Source: JAZKFP01 sp040386355 (lineage in GTDB: Bacteria > Pseudomonadota > Gammaproteobacteria > Pseudomonadales > UBA6940). From it: a stretch of DNA of 7,283 nucleotides. Shown here in pieces: positions 6,500 through 7,283 of this stretch (the stretch's first letter is position 1; every line of letters begins with the position of its first letter). The stretch spans positions 1 to 7,283 of the forward strand of contig JAZKFP010000274.1 of NCBI GenBank assembly GCA_040386355.1, written 5' to 3'. The notes below the pieces were generated by a model. That model saw only the letters and a list, made by a program, of their open reading frames with translations, had not been told where the DNA came from and did not search any database. Both the position numbers and the translations under genes were made by a program.

Positions 6500-7183
6500 A
6501 TGAACATGCTCACTAAAGTTTTAATTTCTTCGACTCTTTTTTCTGCAAGCATGACAGCTTCAGCCGCTAATATTGCATGGACGGATTGGACCGACGCCGA
6601 CATTGGTTTATCTGGTAACGCAACTGGATTATTAGATTTTGGCAGTGGTTCTAGTATTGATGTAACGTATAACGGAGAAATTAGTTTCGCGCAGTTAGGA
6701 ACAGGAACAAATTATTTCTTGCCTTCCACTCCCTATGTTAGCTCCGCGGTAGAAAACGCTCCAACTGCATCGGAAATGATTGCAATAAATGGTGGTAATA
6801 CGATTAAAAATACGGTTACTTTTTCGGAAGCAGTTGTAAATCCAGTATTTACAATTGTTAGCTTAGGTCGAGCAAGTCTTCCTACACGTTACGAATTTGA
6901 TCAATCCTTTTCTATTTTAAGTCAAGGGCCAGGTTATTTTGGTGGTTCTGACACAAGCTTAACGCAAGAAGGCAATACGTTATTTGGTCGTGAAGGCCAT
7001 GGAGCATTAGTATTTAACGGTACCTTCGATTCGATTAGTTGGACCGTGCCAACTGCGGAATATTGGCATGGATTTACGGTTGGAGCTTTATCAACGGTAT
7101 CACCGGTACCGGAAATGGAAATTTGGGCAATGATGCTTGGTGGATTGGCATGCATTGGTTGGGTAAAAAAGAAAAAGATTTAG
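6500..7183 (+). CDS. PEP-CTERM (PExxxWA type) exported protein
   Basis: The 227-residue product starts with a signal peptide, MNMLTKVLISSTLFSASMTASA, with likely cleavage after Ala22. The mature part is rich in Gly, Ser, Thr and Asn and predicted beta-rich, without Cys until the tail. The C-terminus is the tripartite sorting signal: the motif VPEMEIWA (203-210), a hydrophobic helix MMLGGLACIGWV (211-222) and a basic end KKKK (223-226). PEP-CTERM proteins are cut and handled by an exosortase and are linked to exopolysaccharide or biofilm formation. The motif is PEM where PEP is usual. I chose ATG 6500 because GGAG at 6489-6492 is 7 bases away and the signal peptide begins there; an upstream in-frame ATG at 6425 would add 25 residues that spoil it. 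It stands alone, flanked by direct repeats, and no exosortase is visible. The function of the mature domain is unknown. Confidence 0.88.
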   Translation: MNMLTKVLISSTLFSASMTASAANIAWTDWTDADIGLSGNATGLLDFGSGSSIDVTYNGEISFAQLGTGTNYFLPSTPYVSSAVENAPTASEMIAINGGNTIKNTVTFSEAVVNPVFTIVSLGRASLPTRYEFDQSFSILSQGPGYFGGSDTSLTQEGNTLFGREGHGALVFNGTFDSISWTVPTAEYWHGFTVGALSTVSPVPEMEIWAMMLGGLACIGWVKKKKI

Positions 7184-7212
7184 TCCTAATTCTTTTAAAT
7201 TCAATTCTTATA

Positions 7213-7252
7213 TACCCGTAGCGAATGGCCTTTGTTTTTAAAAAATGGTAGG
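7213..7252 (+). repeat. Direct repeat, copy 2
   Basis: This 40-base copy shares the 15-base TACCCGTAGCGAATG with copy 1, then GCC, a T-rich run broken by one G, six A and a GTAGG tail. It begins 30 bases after the PEP-CTERM stop codon and runs into a GC-rich hairpin that copy 1 lacks. Confidence 0.8.
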
Positions 7253-7266
7253 GCGCTTTGCGCGCC
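7252..7266. repeat. GC-rich hairpin next to direct-repeat copy 2
   Basis: GGCGC (7252-7256) and GCGCC (7262-7266) pair around a 5-base loop. No T-run follows before the window ends, so terminator function for the PEP-CTERM gene is not supported. The GC content contrasts sharply with the AT-rich surroundings, as in dispersed palindromic repeats. Confidence 0.5.
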
Positions 7267-7283
7267 GCGACTCAAGGCAGCGG

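Overview
The window looks like the chromosome of an AT-rich Gram-negative bacterium, most likely a proteobacterium. The reasons are a PEP-CTERM (PExxxWA type) exported protein, exopolysaccharide-type glycosyltransferases and ordinary Shine-Dalgarno sites. I cannot name the genus from the sequence.

Left part (1-1816, minus strand): the end of an exopolysaccharide gene cluster. A GT4-family glycosyltransferase is followed, with a 4-base ATGA overlap, by a WecG/TagA/CpsF-family (GT26) glycosyltransferase that runs off the left edge. A plausible sigma-70 promoter lies at 1891-1918. Next (1962-2660, plus strand) is an AT-rich orphan gene for a 232-residue protein. It has a polar N-terminal half and a helical C-terminal half, and one stretch loosely resembles a TALE-like repeat unit.

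Centre (2741-5981, minus strand): the most striking part, a two-gene operon. The first gene encodes a divergent cytochrome P450 with an ExxR motif and a haem-Cys motif resembling CYP74 fatty-acid-hydroperoxide enzymes. After a 22-base gap comes a 603-residue lipoxygenase-like protein. It keeps the HxxxxH pair, the HP(x7)PH block and the distal His at spacings that match plant lipoxygenase, but the fourth metal ligand and the C-terminal residue are altered. Together they suggest an oxylipin pathway: lipoxygenase makes a fatty-acid hydroperoxide and the P450 rearranges or cleaves it. A promoter with an operator-like dyad across its -10 box sits just upstream.

Right part (5982-7283): a 518-base intergenic region rich in symmetry, including a 22-base perfect palindrome, a long-armed inverted repeat and one copy of a 39-40 base direct repeat. 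It is followed by a PEP-CTERM protein gene. The second repeat copy lies just beyond that gene, so the gene is bracketed by direct repeats about 930 bases apart. PEP-CTERM proteins are usually sorted by an exosortase encoded with exopolysaccharide genes, which fits the glycosyltransferases at the left, but no exosortase is in this window.
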